Below, piece by piece: positions 41,049-50,700 of a stretch of DNA of 64,000 bases (positions are counted from its first letter, which is position 1; each line of letters opens with the position of its first letter). The notes under the pieces were generated by a model. That model worked only from the letters and a program-made list of their open reading frames with translations, had not been told where the DNA came from and searched no databases. The DNA lies in NCBI GenBank assembly GCA_001411745.2, contig LIQB01000012.1, forward strand, positions 1 through 64,000, written 5' to 3'. The stretch is from Psychrobacter glacincola. Its GTDB lineage: Bacteria > Pseudomonadota > Gammaproteobacteria > Pseudomonadales > Moraxellaceae. The translations under genes and the position numbers were made by a program.

Positions 41049-41097
41049 GACGGTATCCTATTTGGCGGTATCGGCGAATACCGTCAATAATACCGTC
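41049..41097. repeat. four octamer sites at the integrase promoter
   Basis: GACGGTAT (41049), GGCGGTAT (41064), ATACCGTC (41078) and ATACCGTC (41090): two in each orientation, forming an inverted array just upstream of int. Related GGTACCAC repeats occur at 39803 and 39833 near the int stop. Candidate binding sites for the integrase or its directionality factor, with autorepression of int likely. Confidence 0.6.
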
Positions 41098-41146
41098 ATT
41101 TAACGTAGAGATAAAGACAACTAAAGACAACTAAAAACGTCTAAGC

Positions 41147-41182
41147 AAGAAAAAACCCCATAACCAAAGGGCTAAGGGGCTT
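41147..41182 (-). terminator. leftward terminator after tRNA-Arg
   Basis: On the - strand CCCC...GGGG stem followed by a T-run (A-run at 41147-41155 on +). Two 10-bp tandem repeats AAAGACAACT lie just left of it (41113-41132). Confidence 0.6.
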
Positions 41183-41207
41183 TAAAGTAAACTAAAAACA
41201 TATTTGT

Positions 41208-41283
41208 TGGTGCGCCTACAGGGACTCGAACCCCGATCGATCGCTTAGGAGGCAACTGCTCTATCCTGTTGAGCTATAGGCGC
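41208..41283 (-). tRNA. tRNA-Arg, anticodon CCT, CCA encoded
   Basis: 76 nt. Acceptor GCGCCTA pairs with TAGGCGC followed by A and encoded CCA; D-arm GCTC/GAGC; anticodon loop CTCCTAA gives CCT (reads AGG); T-arm GGGGTTCGAGTCCCT. Typical insertion target of P4-type integrases, consistent with int beside its 3' end. Confidence 0.95.
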
Positions 41284-41350
41284 ATTATGGAGAAACATTG
41301 TAGGAAAAATCGCTCATAAAAGCAATCAACAAAATATAAAGATTTTATCA

Positions 41351-42148
41351 TTACTTGCCATTACTCAAGGCGTCAGCGACACTCACAGTGTTGGCATTTG
41401 CTGCTTCTTGTGCACGTGATGTTGGATTAAACAAGTCATTTACACTGTTTTTATAACCTTCGATATTATAATAATCGTACTTTTCTAATATATCTTGTCC
41501 CGTACTCGAAAGTAAAAAATTACGGAAGTTAGTAGCAGCAGTATTCTCTGTCAAGATAACCCCTTCAAGCGCTTGCTTGTCTCTCAGTGCATAGCTGAAA
41601 GAATTTAGGGTACGTGCCTCTGCATTGTCAGTCTCAATGGCATCAGTCTCAGCAGTATCTACTTTCTTATCATCAGTATTGTTGATATTTTCTTTGTCTA
41701 GGTTTATTTTATCTTGAGCCGCTTTTAGCTCTGCTTGTAACGGTGTGAGACGGTCTGCAGATAGACGGTCGTTAGCGATGATCATGTCTATATCAGCGAC
41801 TAATTCTGAGCGTTTATCATGGCTAGGATTGGCGTTTGATAATGTTAAGAGGTCGCTGGCAGGTACATAACTTGGCACAACCTGCACATGAGGATAACGA
41901 GATTCGAAGCTAACGATGATATCGTCCAAGGGTGCTTGTAAATCCTCTTCAGCCTTTATATACAGCGTACTGTCGGTGAGGGTATTTACCTCGTCTTGAG
42001 TGATGGCTGACGGCTCATTTGCATTTGCCATGATCGGTAGGGGGTCTATATTTTTACGATTACTGCTCCATAACCACGTAAAGATTGCAATAAAGATTAT
42101 CAGCAGCAGTAAAATTAGCCCGGCCAGTAGCAGCTTGTAGTCTCTCAT
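41351..42148 (-). CDS. membrane-anchored protein with degenerate ModA-like fold
   Basis: 265 residues. Residues 7-28 form a membrane anchor. LYIKAEEDLQAPLDDIIVSF followed by YPHVQVVPSYV resembles the N-terminal lobe of ModA-type molybdate-binding proteins, and FRNFLLSSTGQDILEKYDYY the C-terminal lobe, but the middle is replaced by an Asp/Thr/Asn-rich linker (about 135-175). Ligand binding is therefore doubtful. Host gene; function unknown. Confidence 0.5.
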   Translation of the reverse strand: MRDYKLLLAGLILLLLIIFIAIFTWLWSSNRKNIDPLPIMANANEPSAITQDEVNTLTDSTLYIKAEEDLQAPLDDIIVSFESRYPHVQVVPSYVPASDLLTLSNANPSHDKRSELVADIDMIIANDRLSADRLTPLQAELKAAQDKINLDKENINNTDDKKVDTAETDAIETDNAEARTLNSFSYALRDKQALEGVILTENTAATNFRNFLLSSTGQDILEKYDYYNIEGYKNSVNDLFNPTSRAQEAANANTVSVADALSNGK

Positions 42149-42218
42149 ATGTTACTGCTCTTCTCTTAATGGGTTTGTGTCAAGTTTACATAAAATGCGG
42201 TGTGTGACGTATTATTTT

Positions 42219-42740
42219 TTAAAGCTGTTGGTGTAACACTTCATCTGCTAAGTCCGCAAGCATATCTGCAAAAACATCGGTTTCTGAATCAGATAAAAGT
42301 TTTTTCTCGCTATTATTCTTATGACCAATTGTACTATTTTGATTGGATAGCACAGGTTGATCGTTTGAAGGGGAGGTAACATCGTTGTCAATGGCTTTTA
42401 TTTGGTGTGCAGCCAATGGCGATTCGCCCATCGTAAGCTTGTCTTTAAGCCATTCAAAACCATGGGCTTCCCACCATGCTTCAAAGCGTGGCAGTGTGCT
42501 CCCACGCACCGCGACAGGCAGATTCAATGTTCGCAGTTTTTGTGCAAGTATGGGGTCATTAATGGCTTGATGGATGCTCAAATAAAGCGAGCGACTATCA
42601 TCAGTATAGAGCTGTCTGTTTTGCCACGATCTGTCGTCAATTTTCATACGTGGCAATTGCCACAATTCACCGCGATAGTATACAACATATAGACGTCGTT
42701 TAGGATGAACGAAAATGGCATCAATGGGACGCAAGGGCAT
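42219..42740 (-). CDS. conserved hypothetical host protein
   Basis: 173 residues, begins MPLRPIDAIFVHPKRRLYVV. The first 100 residues look folded (Trp-rich, PRFEAWWEAHGFEWLK); the last 60 are low-complexity Asn/Ser/Asp. No domain recognised. Downstream on the same strand is the ModA-like gene, 70 bp away. Confidence 0.6.
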   Translation of the reverse strand: MPLRPIDAIFVHPKRRLYVVYYRGELWQLPRMKIDDRSWQNRQLYTDDSRSLYLSIHQAINDPILAQKLRTLNLPVAVRGSTLPRFEAWWEAHGFEWLKDKLTMGESPLAAHQIKAIDNDVTSPSNDQPVLSNQNSTIGHKNNSEKKLLSDSETDVFADMLADLADEVLHQQL

Positions 42741-43197
42741 AGTATTAAGTTATTCCGTTAAAAAAGGGTTATGGACATAAAAATTACAGCAATTAATCTG
42801 ACAACAGCACTGACTTCTCTATTCATAAATATGAGACTTATCAATGCGACACTATCTGTCGTAAGATAGTATAATAGTGGCACATATACTAGTAAACGAT
42901 AGCTATCGATGGCACACTAATCAGCAGCCTATTTTATGATTGTTATAAATAATCACTGATGATTCAATGATAGTTAATCGTTGTTGTCATTTGCATCGTG
43001 TTTATGACAGCCATGCTAGCAGAAATACATTGTAGTAACGACCGCGAAACATAGATTGGTGAGTATCCTTCATGGTATTCCTTAGCAGCCATCAATATGC
43101 ATTAGAGAGTTAACGCAAATGCTATTCCATTTCAGGCATTCACGACCGTCTACATCACACTATCACTCATATTATAACTTCAATTAGACCATTCTCT
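42741..43197. promoter_or_regulatory. intergenic region with recC promoter and palindromes
   Basis: No gene seen. GCGACA (42846-42851), 18-bp spacer and TATAAT (42870-42875) form a rightward promoter. The spacer is itself a dyad, CTATCT-GTCGTA-AGATAG (42852-42869), and a second perfect palindrome CGATAGCTATCG lies at 42897-42908, near the start of the transcript. The leader to recC is about 315 nt. Confidence 0.5.
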
Positions 43198-46100
43198 ATG
43201 TTTACCATTATTCAATCGCACCGCACCGAAAACCTTGTTGATCAACTACTTGTGCAATATCAGTCTAAGGATCAGCCTGTTTTTGAGCCTTTTATTGTTA
43301 TTGTGCCCTCAATGGTATTGGGCGATTGGTTGGACAAAACCATTGCTAGCCGTGCTGGTATTAGTACTTTGGTGCGTACTAAGTTTTGGGGTCAGTATCA
43401 GTGGACGCTCATGCAGGATGTGTTAACCCGCCATAACGCGTATTTGTTAGAGAATGACTCCGAAGCGGCAACCCTAAATGTGCCAGAAGTGGCGGTGTTA
43501 TCGCCCACAGTGATGCAATGGCGCTTGTTTGGGTATTTGACCTACTATCAAGAGGCGATTGTTGCAGATGAAAAACATCCGGTTAATCCATTACTAGCAT
43601 CTTTGATTGATGACCCACAGGCAAGTGCTCAACAAGATAATGTACAACAGAACAATTTACAGCAAGACAGTGTGCTAAAAGACAAGGCACAACAAGACGC
43701 CCGTATCTGGCAACTAGCAAGCGATTTGGCAAGAGTATTTAACCGATACTTAACACACCGTGAGGATTGGCTGGATTTATGGTCGTACAACAAACCGCTG
43801 AATGTAGATGAGTTGATCGCAGAGAAAGATGCATTGTCACTGCGTTTTGATAAGTATGCACGCGGCACGCCTGAATGGCTGGTTGAGCATTATATTGAGT
43901 TAGAGGCTGCGCAACGATTTTTGTGGTCGCATTTGTTTGCTGACGTTCATCTACACCGTGTGGCACTGGAGCGTGCTTTCTGGTCAGCCTTGAAAGACAA
44001 CAAGGCGGATGAACGCGCTCAGTTGCCCAAAGTGCTGCGTATATTTACCATTCAGCAACTGCCACAGACCGAGCTTGATTTTTTACAGCGCTTGTCAAAA
44101 TACATGAATATCACGCTATTGCATTACAATCCATCAAAGCTGTTTTGGGCGGATATCGTCGATAAATCTTGGTTACAGCGTCAACAGATTATCAACCCTG
44201 AGAGTGTCTTTTTACGTGATTACGGTCATAGTTTGTTGTCGCGTCTAGGGAAGCAATCGCGTGATGCTTTTGCCATGCTTGCTAACTTGTCAGGTAATGA
44301 GCAATACGACGATGCGCTGGTTGAATGGCAAGATAATTTTGATAGTGGTGAAGATGAGAGTATTTATGATGATTTCAGTGCTCAAGATGCACAACATAGC
44401 CCAAGTTTATTACGACGTTTGCAGAACGATGTGTTGATGCTTGATGAGCAATCGACCCAGCAAGCAACGGCTGCTACGGTCTCGCAAGCAGTGAGTCAGC
44501 AGATAGCGCCAAGCCTCGATGAGGATAAGCAAGCAACGGCTTGGTATGACGATGAGGCGTTGGAGAAGAAGCGCTTTGAGAAAGACCGTTTTTGGGCAAT
44601 CTCTTCGCAAGATAATAGCCTAAGCATTCACTCATGTCATAGTTTGCAGCGTCAACTTGAAGTGCTGCGTATCATGATTGGTCGTTGGCTAAATGAGCCT
44701 ATCAAATCTGGTGAGAAAAAACGCCACATATCCGATATTGTTGTGTTGCTACCCGATGTTGAGCGTCATCATGCACTGATTGGCTCTATCTTTGTCAGTG
44801 GCAGAGGTCAAGATGGTTTGACTTTGCCTGCTAAGGTAACTGGTGTTGTTGATGCCGATATTCGGCAGTTATGGGAAGCGATTATCGGTTTTTACAAACT
44901 ATTGGGTAGCCATAGCGCCCGTTTTGAAGCAGCTGAAGTCTTAGACTGGTTGATGTTGCCTCCTTTATTTGAAAGCTTTGGACTGACTCATGAGCAGATG
45001 AGCCGTGGCTGTGACTTGTTGGTAGAGGCAGGCTTTATCCGCGGCTTTGATGAGCTGCACCTTAAGCAAACTTTAGATAGCAATGACTATGACTACCGCT
45101 TTAGCTTTGCGCAAGCGTTAGATAGATTGACATTAGGTCTGGTGATGCCAGAGGCAGAGTTGAGCGATTGCTTGTATCCTTTAAGTGAAGATGAATGGCC
45201 AAGCACTGCCTTACCAGAAATGAGCTTGCCACTACCGCAAGTGAGCTTAAACGATGCGTTGATTGTTGAAGCGCTTTGCCGCATTTATACCGGTTTGGTC
45301 GCACGACGTAATGACCATACACAAAAAATGAAAGCGGAAAATTGGCTCGATCAGATTGAGACACAAGTCATTCACCGCTACTTTGGCGATGTGGACCAAA
45401 CGCGTACCATGCGTGCCATCTACAATGCGATGAACGGCTTTAAATCCAGCTTGCGAGCCAATCGTCATTATAGACAGTACTCTAGTGGTGATAGCGACAA
45501 CAGAGAAGTAGAGCAAAAGCTGGCAGGTGTGGAGCAGTTGCCACTTAAATTAAGCTTTATGTTAGACAGTATTGAAAACGAGCTTGAAAGTCAGCAAGTC
45601 AGTGCGGAGCCGACTGGGGTTATTACCTTTGGTAAGTTTGGTGCTTTAAGGAACGTGCCTTTTGAGTTGGTGGTCATGCTCAATATGGATCTCTCTGAGT
45701 TTCCTGGGCGTGATCGTGACAATCGCTATGATTTGATGAAAGCGACCAATGCACGCCGTGGTGATAGAGTTAGTGAAGATGATGACAATGGCGCATTTTT
45801 AGATGCCCTGCTGTGCGCACGTAGTGCTTGTTGGATGTTCTACAATGGTCAAAGCCTGACGGACACTCATGAGCACCTGCCAGCCAACCCAGTAAGCGAA
45901 TTGCTACAGTTCTTACAAGGCGAGGTGCAATGGCAGGTGAACTCGCTTGAGACATTACCTGAGAATATTGATCCAACTACCGAGAGTCTCAAACGCTATT
46001 TGCCTAAATTGATTAAGCAGTGGTTAGTGACTGAGCATCCTGCACTCCCTTTTCATGAGAGTCTGTTTGAGACAGAAATTGAAGGCACTGATGTTTTTGA

Positions 46101-47700
46101 GCAAGCATCTCCTGATATTGATGGCAATGCTAATGCCAACGTTAATATCAATGCTCAGGATACCAGCCCTGTCGATATGATTGACGAGCTGGATAATTTA
46201 TTAAATACAGCCATGCGCAAAACCAAACTGGCGCAAAAAAAGCAATTTCCGCCTGCGCCGCTTTGGCAAGCTGTATTTAATATACTAAAGGGCAGAGTGT
46301 CTAGTGAGCAGGTACAGTTGGTTGGCTTGCCCACAAAGACACAGTACGAAGCAATCGCTAAGATGCTTGGTCAAGGCTTGGGTCAGTTAGGTCGAGTAGA
46401 CAATCAAACCTTGGCTACACTGGTTGAAATGCTGGCACTAGATACAGTAGCTAATACTAGCGATACTAGTAGCATGATAGATGCGCTTACCCAAGCGGTA
46501 TCTGATAGCATATTTAATATTGGAGAGATAGACGTTGAAGGAGTATTGGCGTACCAAGTGCGCCATCCTGCCAAAGCGTTCTTACGCTCGCAAAAGGTGC
46601 ATGTGGTACAAGGTGAAGAAGCACTGTCGCATCAAGAGCCATTATTTCTAAACAGTTTGACTACCTATCAAATCAAAGATCATTTGATTAAACAGTTGGT
46701 TACTGATGAGAGTAAGAATAATAGTAATGTAGCGGCTGAAACCACTACGCCAATCCTGATGTATCAAAAAATCATGCCAGCTGGTGTTGCTCGCCAGACC
46801 ACGCTACCCAATCAACAACAAAAACTGCAACAGCAATGTTTGGAATTTAAAGAGCAGTTAATAGCTAATGGTTTTGGCGAAAATATTGTACCCAATGAAG
46901 ATGGGGTAGAGGGTACGACAGGTTTGCAGCTACTAACGCCAACCGCCGAGCATCCTGTTCAGGTAGAGCTAAAAAATATACTTAGTAGCACTGACAACGA
47001 GTCAAGCAATCAGACGAATATAGAGGATATAGAAGCACTGCTTAAGCTGTTGCCAAAAGTCATTAAGATCAAAGGTTCAGTACCTATATTGGCGCCCATA
47101 TCAGTTATTCAGGCGGGTATGCCTTATGCTCAGCAATCACCCAAGCAGTGGTTAAATATATTGCCCAATTCTGCCAGTCCTAGGCATTTACTCAAGTTTT
47201 GGTTATCACATTTGTATTGGCAAGTGGCCAGACGTACCACTGCCGAGCAAGCGGCATTAAATGATGGGGTGAGTATTTGGCGCTTTAATAAGCCTAGCTC
47301 GCAAGTCAAAAAGTACGAGAAAGTAATCGCATTTAAACTAAGCCCAATTGTCTATGAAGACGCTGTGATTGAGCTGATAAAATGGGCGGTTTTTGCCAAG
47401 CTATCTGGGCAAGCGCCTATTACTTTATTGCCTGAATATGCACTCAATTACCTAGATCAGTGTTCAAAATCTGAAGATAGTGAAGGCAGTAGTTATTGGC
47501 CAAAACGAGCAGACTTTTCAGATTGGTTACGATCTGGCTATCATACAGACACAGTATATGATACTTGCTCTCAGCATGCCATTTGGCAATATGTACTACG
47601 TGACCAAGATGCATTCAAAGCACTATCAGCGGCATTGACTACCTTGGCTCAACCATTATATGAGCCGATGTTTACTGCGTTAATTGACTTAGATGGCTAG
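43198..47700 (+). CDS. recC: RecBCD subunit RecC
   Basis: 1500 residues, longer than the about 1120 of E. coli RecC. The N-terminus (MFTIIQSHRTENLVDQLL, FIVIVPSMVLGDWL) and later FGKFGALRNVPFELVVMLNMD with FPGRDRDNRYDL are RecC family blocks. Several Gln/Asn/Ser-rich insertions (about 140-165, 405-440, 975-1010) account for the extra length. RecC holds the duplex and recognises Chi. Confidence 0.93.
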   Translation: MFTIIQSHRTENLVDQLLVQYQSKDQPVFEPFIVIVPSMVLGDWLDKTIASRAGISTLVRTKFWGQYQWTLMQDVLTRHNAYLLENDSEAATLNVPEVAVLSPTVMQWRLFGYLTYYQEAIVADEKHPVNPLLASLIDDPQASAQQDNVQQNNLQQDSVLKDKAQQDARIWQLASDLARVFNRYLTHREDWLDLWSYNKPLNVDELIAEKDALSLRFDKYARGTPEWLVEHYIELEAAQRFLWSHLFADVHLHRVALERAFWSALKDNKADERAQLPKVLRIFTIQQLPQTELDFLQRLSKYMNITLLHYNPSKLFWADIVDKSWLQRQQIINPESVFLRDYGHSLLSRLGKQSRDAFAMLANLSGNEQYDDALVEWQDNFDSGEDESIYDDFSAQDAQHSPSLLRRLQNDVLMLDEQSTQQATAATVSQAVSQQIAPSLDEDKQATAWYDDEALEKKRFEKDRFWAISSQDNSLSIHSCHSLQRQLEVLRIMIGRWLNEPIKSGEKKRHISDIVVLLPDVERHHALIGSIFVSGRGQDGLTLPAKVTGVVDADIRQLWEAIIGFYKLLGSHSARFEAAEVLDWLMLPPLFESFGLTHEQMSRGCDLLVEAGFIRGFDELHLKQTLDSNDYDYRFSFAQALDRLTLGLVMPEAELSDCLYPLSEDEWPSTALPEMSLPLPQVSLNDALIVEALCRIYTGLVARRNDHTQKMKAENWLDQIETQVIHRYFGDVDQTRTMRAIYNAMNGFKSSLRANRHYRQYSSGDSDNREVEQKLAGVEQLPLKLSFMLDSIENELESQQVSAEPTGVITFGKFGALRNVPFELVVMLNMDLSEFPGRDRDNRYDLMKATNARRGDRVSEDDDNGAFLDALLCARSACWMFYNGQSLTDTHEHLPANPVSELLQFLQGEVQWQVNSLETLPENIDPTTESLKRYLPKLIKQWLVTEHPALPFHESLFETEIEGTDVFEQASPDIDGNANANVNINAQDTSPVDMIDELDNLLNTAMRKTKLAQKKQFPPAPLWQAVFNILKGRVSSEQVQLVGLPTKTQYEAIAKMLGQGLGQLGRVDNQTLATLVEMLALDTVANTSDTSSMIDALTQAVSDSIFNIGEIDVEGVLAYQVRHPAKAFLRSQKVHVVQGEEALSHQEPLFLNSLTTYQIKDHLIKQLVTDESKNNSNVAAETTTPILMYQKIMPAGVARQTTLPNQQQKLQQQCLEFKEQLIANGFGENIVPNEDGVEGTTGLQLLTPTAEHPVQVELKNILSSTDNESSNQTNIEDIEALLKLLPKVIKIKGSVPILAPISVIQAGMPYAQQSPKQWLNILPNSASPRHLLKFWLSHLYWQVARRTTAEQAALNDGVSIWRFNKPSSQVKKYEKVIAFKLSPIVYEDAVIELIKWAVFAKLSGQAPITLLPEYALNYLDQCSKSEDSEGSSYWPKRADFSDWLRSGYHTDTVYDTCSQHAIWQYVLRDQDAFKALSAALTTLAQPLYEPMFTALIDLDG

Positions 47701-47769
47701 CTAGCCATTTAGAATAATCGATTTCTGCTTTCATGATCTAATAAATAATAATTAAAAGTATGCGCCCAT

Positions 47770-50700
47770 ATGACAGACTTGACTGATCCAACCCATATCA
47801 TTGAACTTTCTGCACAGCCACATTTATTCGATGAGCACTCAGATGCGCCTCACTCAGATCCTATGAGTGAGCGTAAGGCTGATGTGATACCAGCAGTTGA
47901 TGTTGACCTAACGGGCAAGCACCTGATTGAAGCGTCTGCTGGTACTGGTAAAACTTGGACGCTAACAGGCATTGTATTGCGCCTGCTAATTGAAGCACGA
48001 CGTGCGCCAGAGCAAATTATTGCTACTACCTTTACGCGAGCCGCTGCCGCTGAGATGCGTCAGCGTATTCATGATCGTTTGGTGGATTTTTATCAATTAT
48101 TGCAGTGGGTCAATAGTTTAAGTGCTGACATCAGTAATAAGGAGGCTTTGTATCCCAATATATTGCAGGTGATGCCTGAAAGCGATAAGGATAAACAAGA
48201 GGGCAAACAATCAAGTACGGATTTAAATACTGAGATAGGCGCTGATGAGTTAAACCAAGACCTTGCTACTGATAAGCAAGCTGCTGCCACAAAGCGTGTA
48301 CAAGCAAAAAAAGACCGTGAAGACTGGTTGGTAGCACAGGCAAAATATATGCGTTTAGATGGCATCATGCAAGATCCCATTAACCTGCATCTCGTTGGTT
48401 ATTTGCTGGATCACGTGTACAGCTATCCAATGACGGAAGCTATCAGGCGTACAGCACTGGTTTTAACCACGTTGGATAAACTGTTTGTGGGTACGCTCGA
48501 TAGCTTGGCGCAAAAATGGCTGAAGGAGTACAGTAGCGAGACGGGTCACCAGCAGGGCATGGGGATTATTGAAGACAGCAGTATTGAACAGGTGACTGAC
48601 AGCATTATTCATGATGAGCTGCGTCAGTTTCAAAGTCGCTTGTATCATGAGCAGCCTAAACTGTATGCGCTTATGGATCAGCAAGGCAAGCTGACTGCCG
48701 TGAGTGATCATAAAAAATATGTGACTCGCTCGCTTAATTTTATTTCTGCGCCAATTGATGAGATTGTAGTAAATGACTTTTCGTTTGAGGGCTATGAGCG
48801 GCTTATAAATACTATCATTGAGCGCAGCGATGAGCTTGATATCTTTTTTAAACCTGACGGCGAGTATTATGATGTTCCAAAAGGACAGCTACAAAATAAT
48901 AGAGACTCTTGGCCGAAAATCATTCAAGCATTAAAAGATTTTGGTCCAGCCGCTTTTAAATTTATATCAGACGCAAAAAATCATACAGGAAAGTTAATCG
49001 AGGCTTTTCAAAAAACGGACAATATCGGCTCTCAGTTTCGTGTACCCAAAGATGGCGAAAGAGTTAATCTGATATTTAATGAGTTGCAGGTCGTTCGTGA
49101 CTTTAAACGCTATATTGAAGAAAGCAAAAAGCTAGACGAATACATAGTGACTGTTTTAGCCAATCTTAATCGTCATATCGTGCTTGCGGTACGTGACAGG
49201 CTACCAATTATTTTGGAAGAGCGTGGCGAGACTACCTTTAGCCTGCAAATGGTACGTTTAAACCAAGCATTAACGGGTCGGCAAGGAGAGAAGCTGGCAC
49301 GTTATATTCGTCATCACTATCCTGTGGCGTTGATTGATGAGTCGCAAGATATCAATGGCGCGCAAGCCATTATGATTGAAAGCATTTATTTGCCAAAGAA
49401 AAAGGGCAAGGTTGCTGATAATGATAAACAGTCAGCTACTAAAAAAGCCAGCCATGAATTTTTGCTATTGGTTGGTGACCCAAAGCAGGCTATTTATGGG
49501 TTTCGTGGTGGCGATGTGGCCAACTATAACTACATGAAAGCTCAATTTGATAAAAGCACGCTTTGGACGCTCGATATTAACCGACGCTCAAATGCTGGCG
49601 TGATTAATGCCTTAAACTGTTGGTTCGGCATGGCTGATGTAACCACTGGCGAGAACAAATTAGCTCAATTAGGCGCAGGTATTTATTACCAGCATATCAA
49701 AGCGGCAAAACCAGAAAATCAGCTGTCTTGGTTTAATGAACCAGACGCTCACAGCACTACTTTAGTGACTGAGGTGCTTTCTGCCCAGCCAGTGAGCGTA
49801 TTACATCTGCCATATGATAAAGACAAAGAGCTTGAGTACGATGAGCATGAAATCACGGCGCGTCATATTGCGACTTTGCTTAGTAGTGGTCAGACTTTAA
49901 AAGGCAAGCCTATTCAGCCTAGTGATATCGGTGTGCTGGCACGTACCAAAAAAGATCTAAAACGGGTTGAGGATGAGTTGGTTAAGCTTAATGTACCGAC
50001 CTTGACTACCAGTGATGTCAGTATCTTTGAAACCATCATGGCAGAAGATGTGGCGGCGCTGCTGAGTGCCATGCTATATCCGTATCGTCATGACATGATT
50101 AATCGGGTGTTGACCAGTCATCTATATGGACTGAGTATTAAAAACATCAAAGCCATGATGACGGACCATGAGTCAGGAATTACCGATGGCAGTAGTAAAA
50201 CAAGCTCTCATTCAAACAATTCTAATGCGAAGGATGCCTCAGTTAATGAGATTACTGATAATAAAAAAAGCTATCAAGACTTTATTACCTATCTAACAGA
50301 GGGTACACAGCGTTGGCAGCACTTTGGCATCTTATCAGCGCTACATTATTTATTAGATAAAAATCCCATACAGCCGCAAGGCATTTGGCAAGCGCTAGCG
50401 GCTCATCCAGAAGGCGATCGTCATATCATGGATTTGCGTCATGTAATGGATGTTTTGGCGCAGTATGGCCTAGGTATGGGCGAGCATGAGCTACTGGCTT
50501 GGTTTAGACAAAATGTAGATGCAGCGCCCAATAGTGATTGGGCTAAGCAATATCCGCTACCGACAGAGTCTGGCGTACAGCTGATGACCATTCATAAGTC
50601 CAAAGGACTTGAGTTTCCTATTGTGTATGTATTGGGTATGGGTGATGCCAGTAGAAAGTCAGGCACCAATGAGAAGTATGGCCTGTATTTATATAACGCA

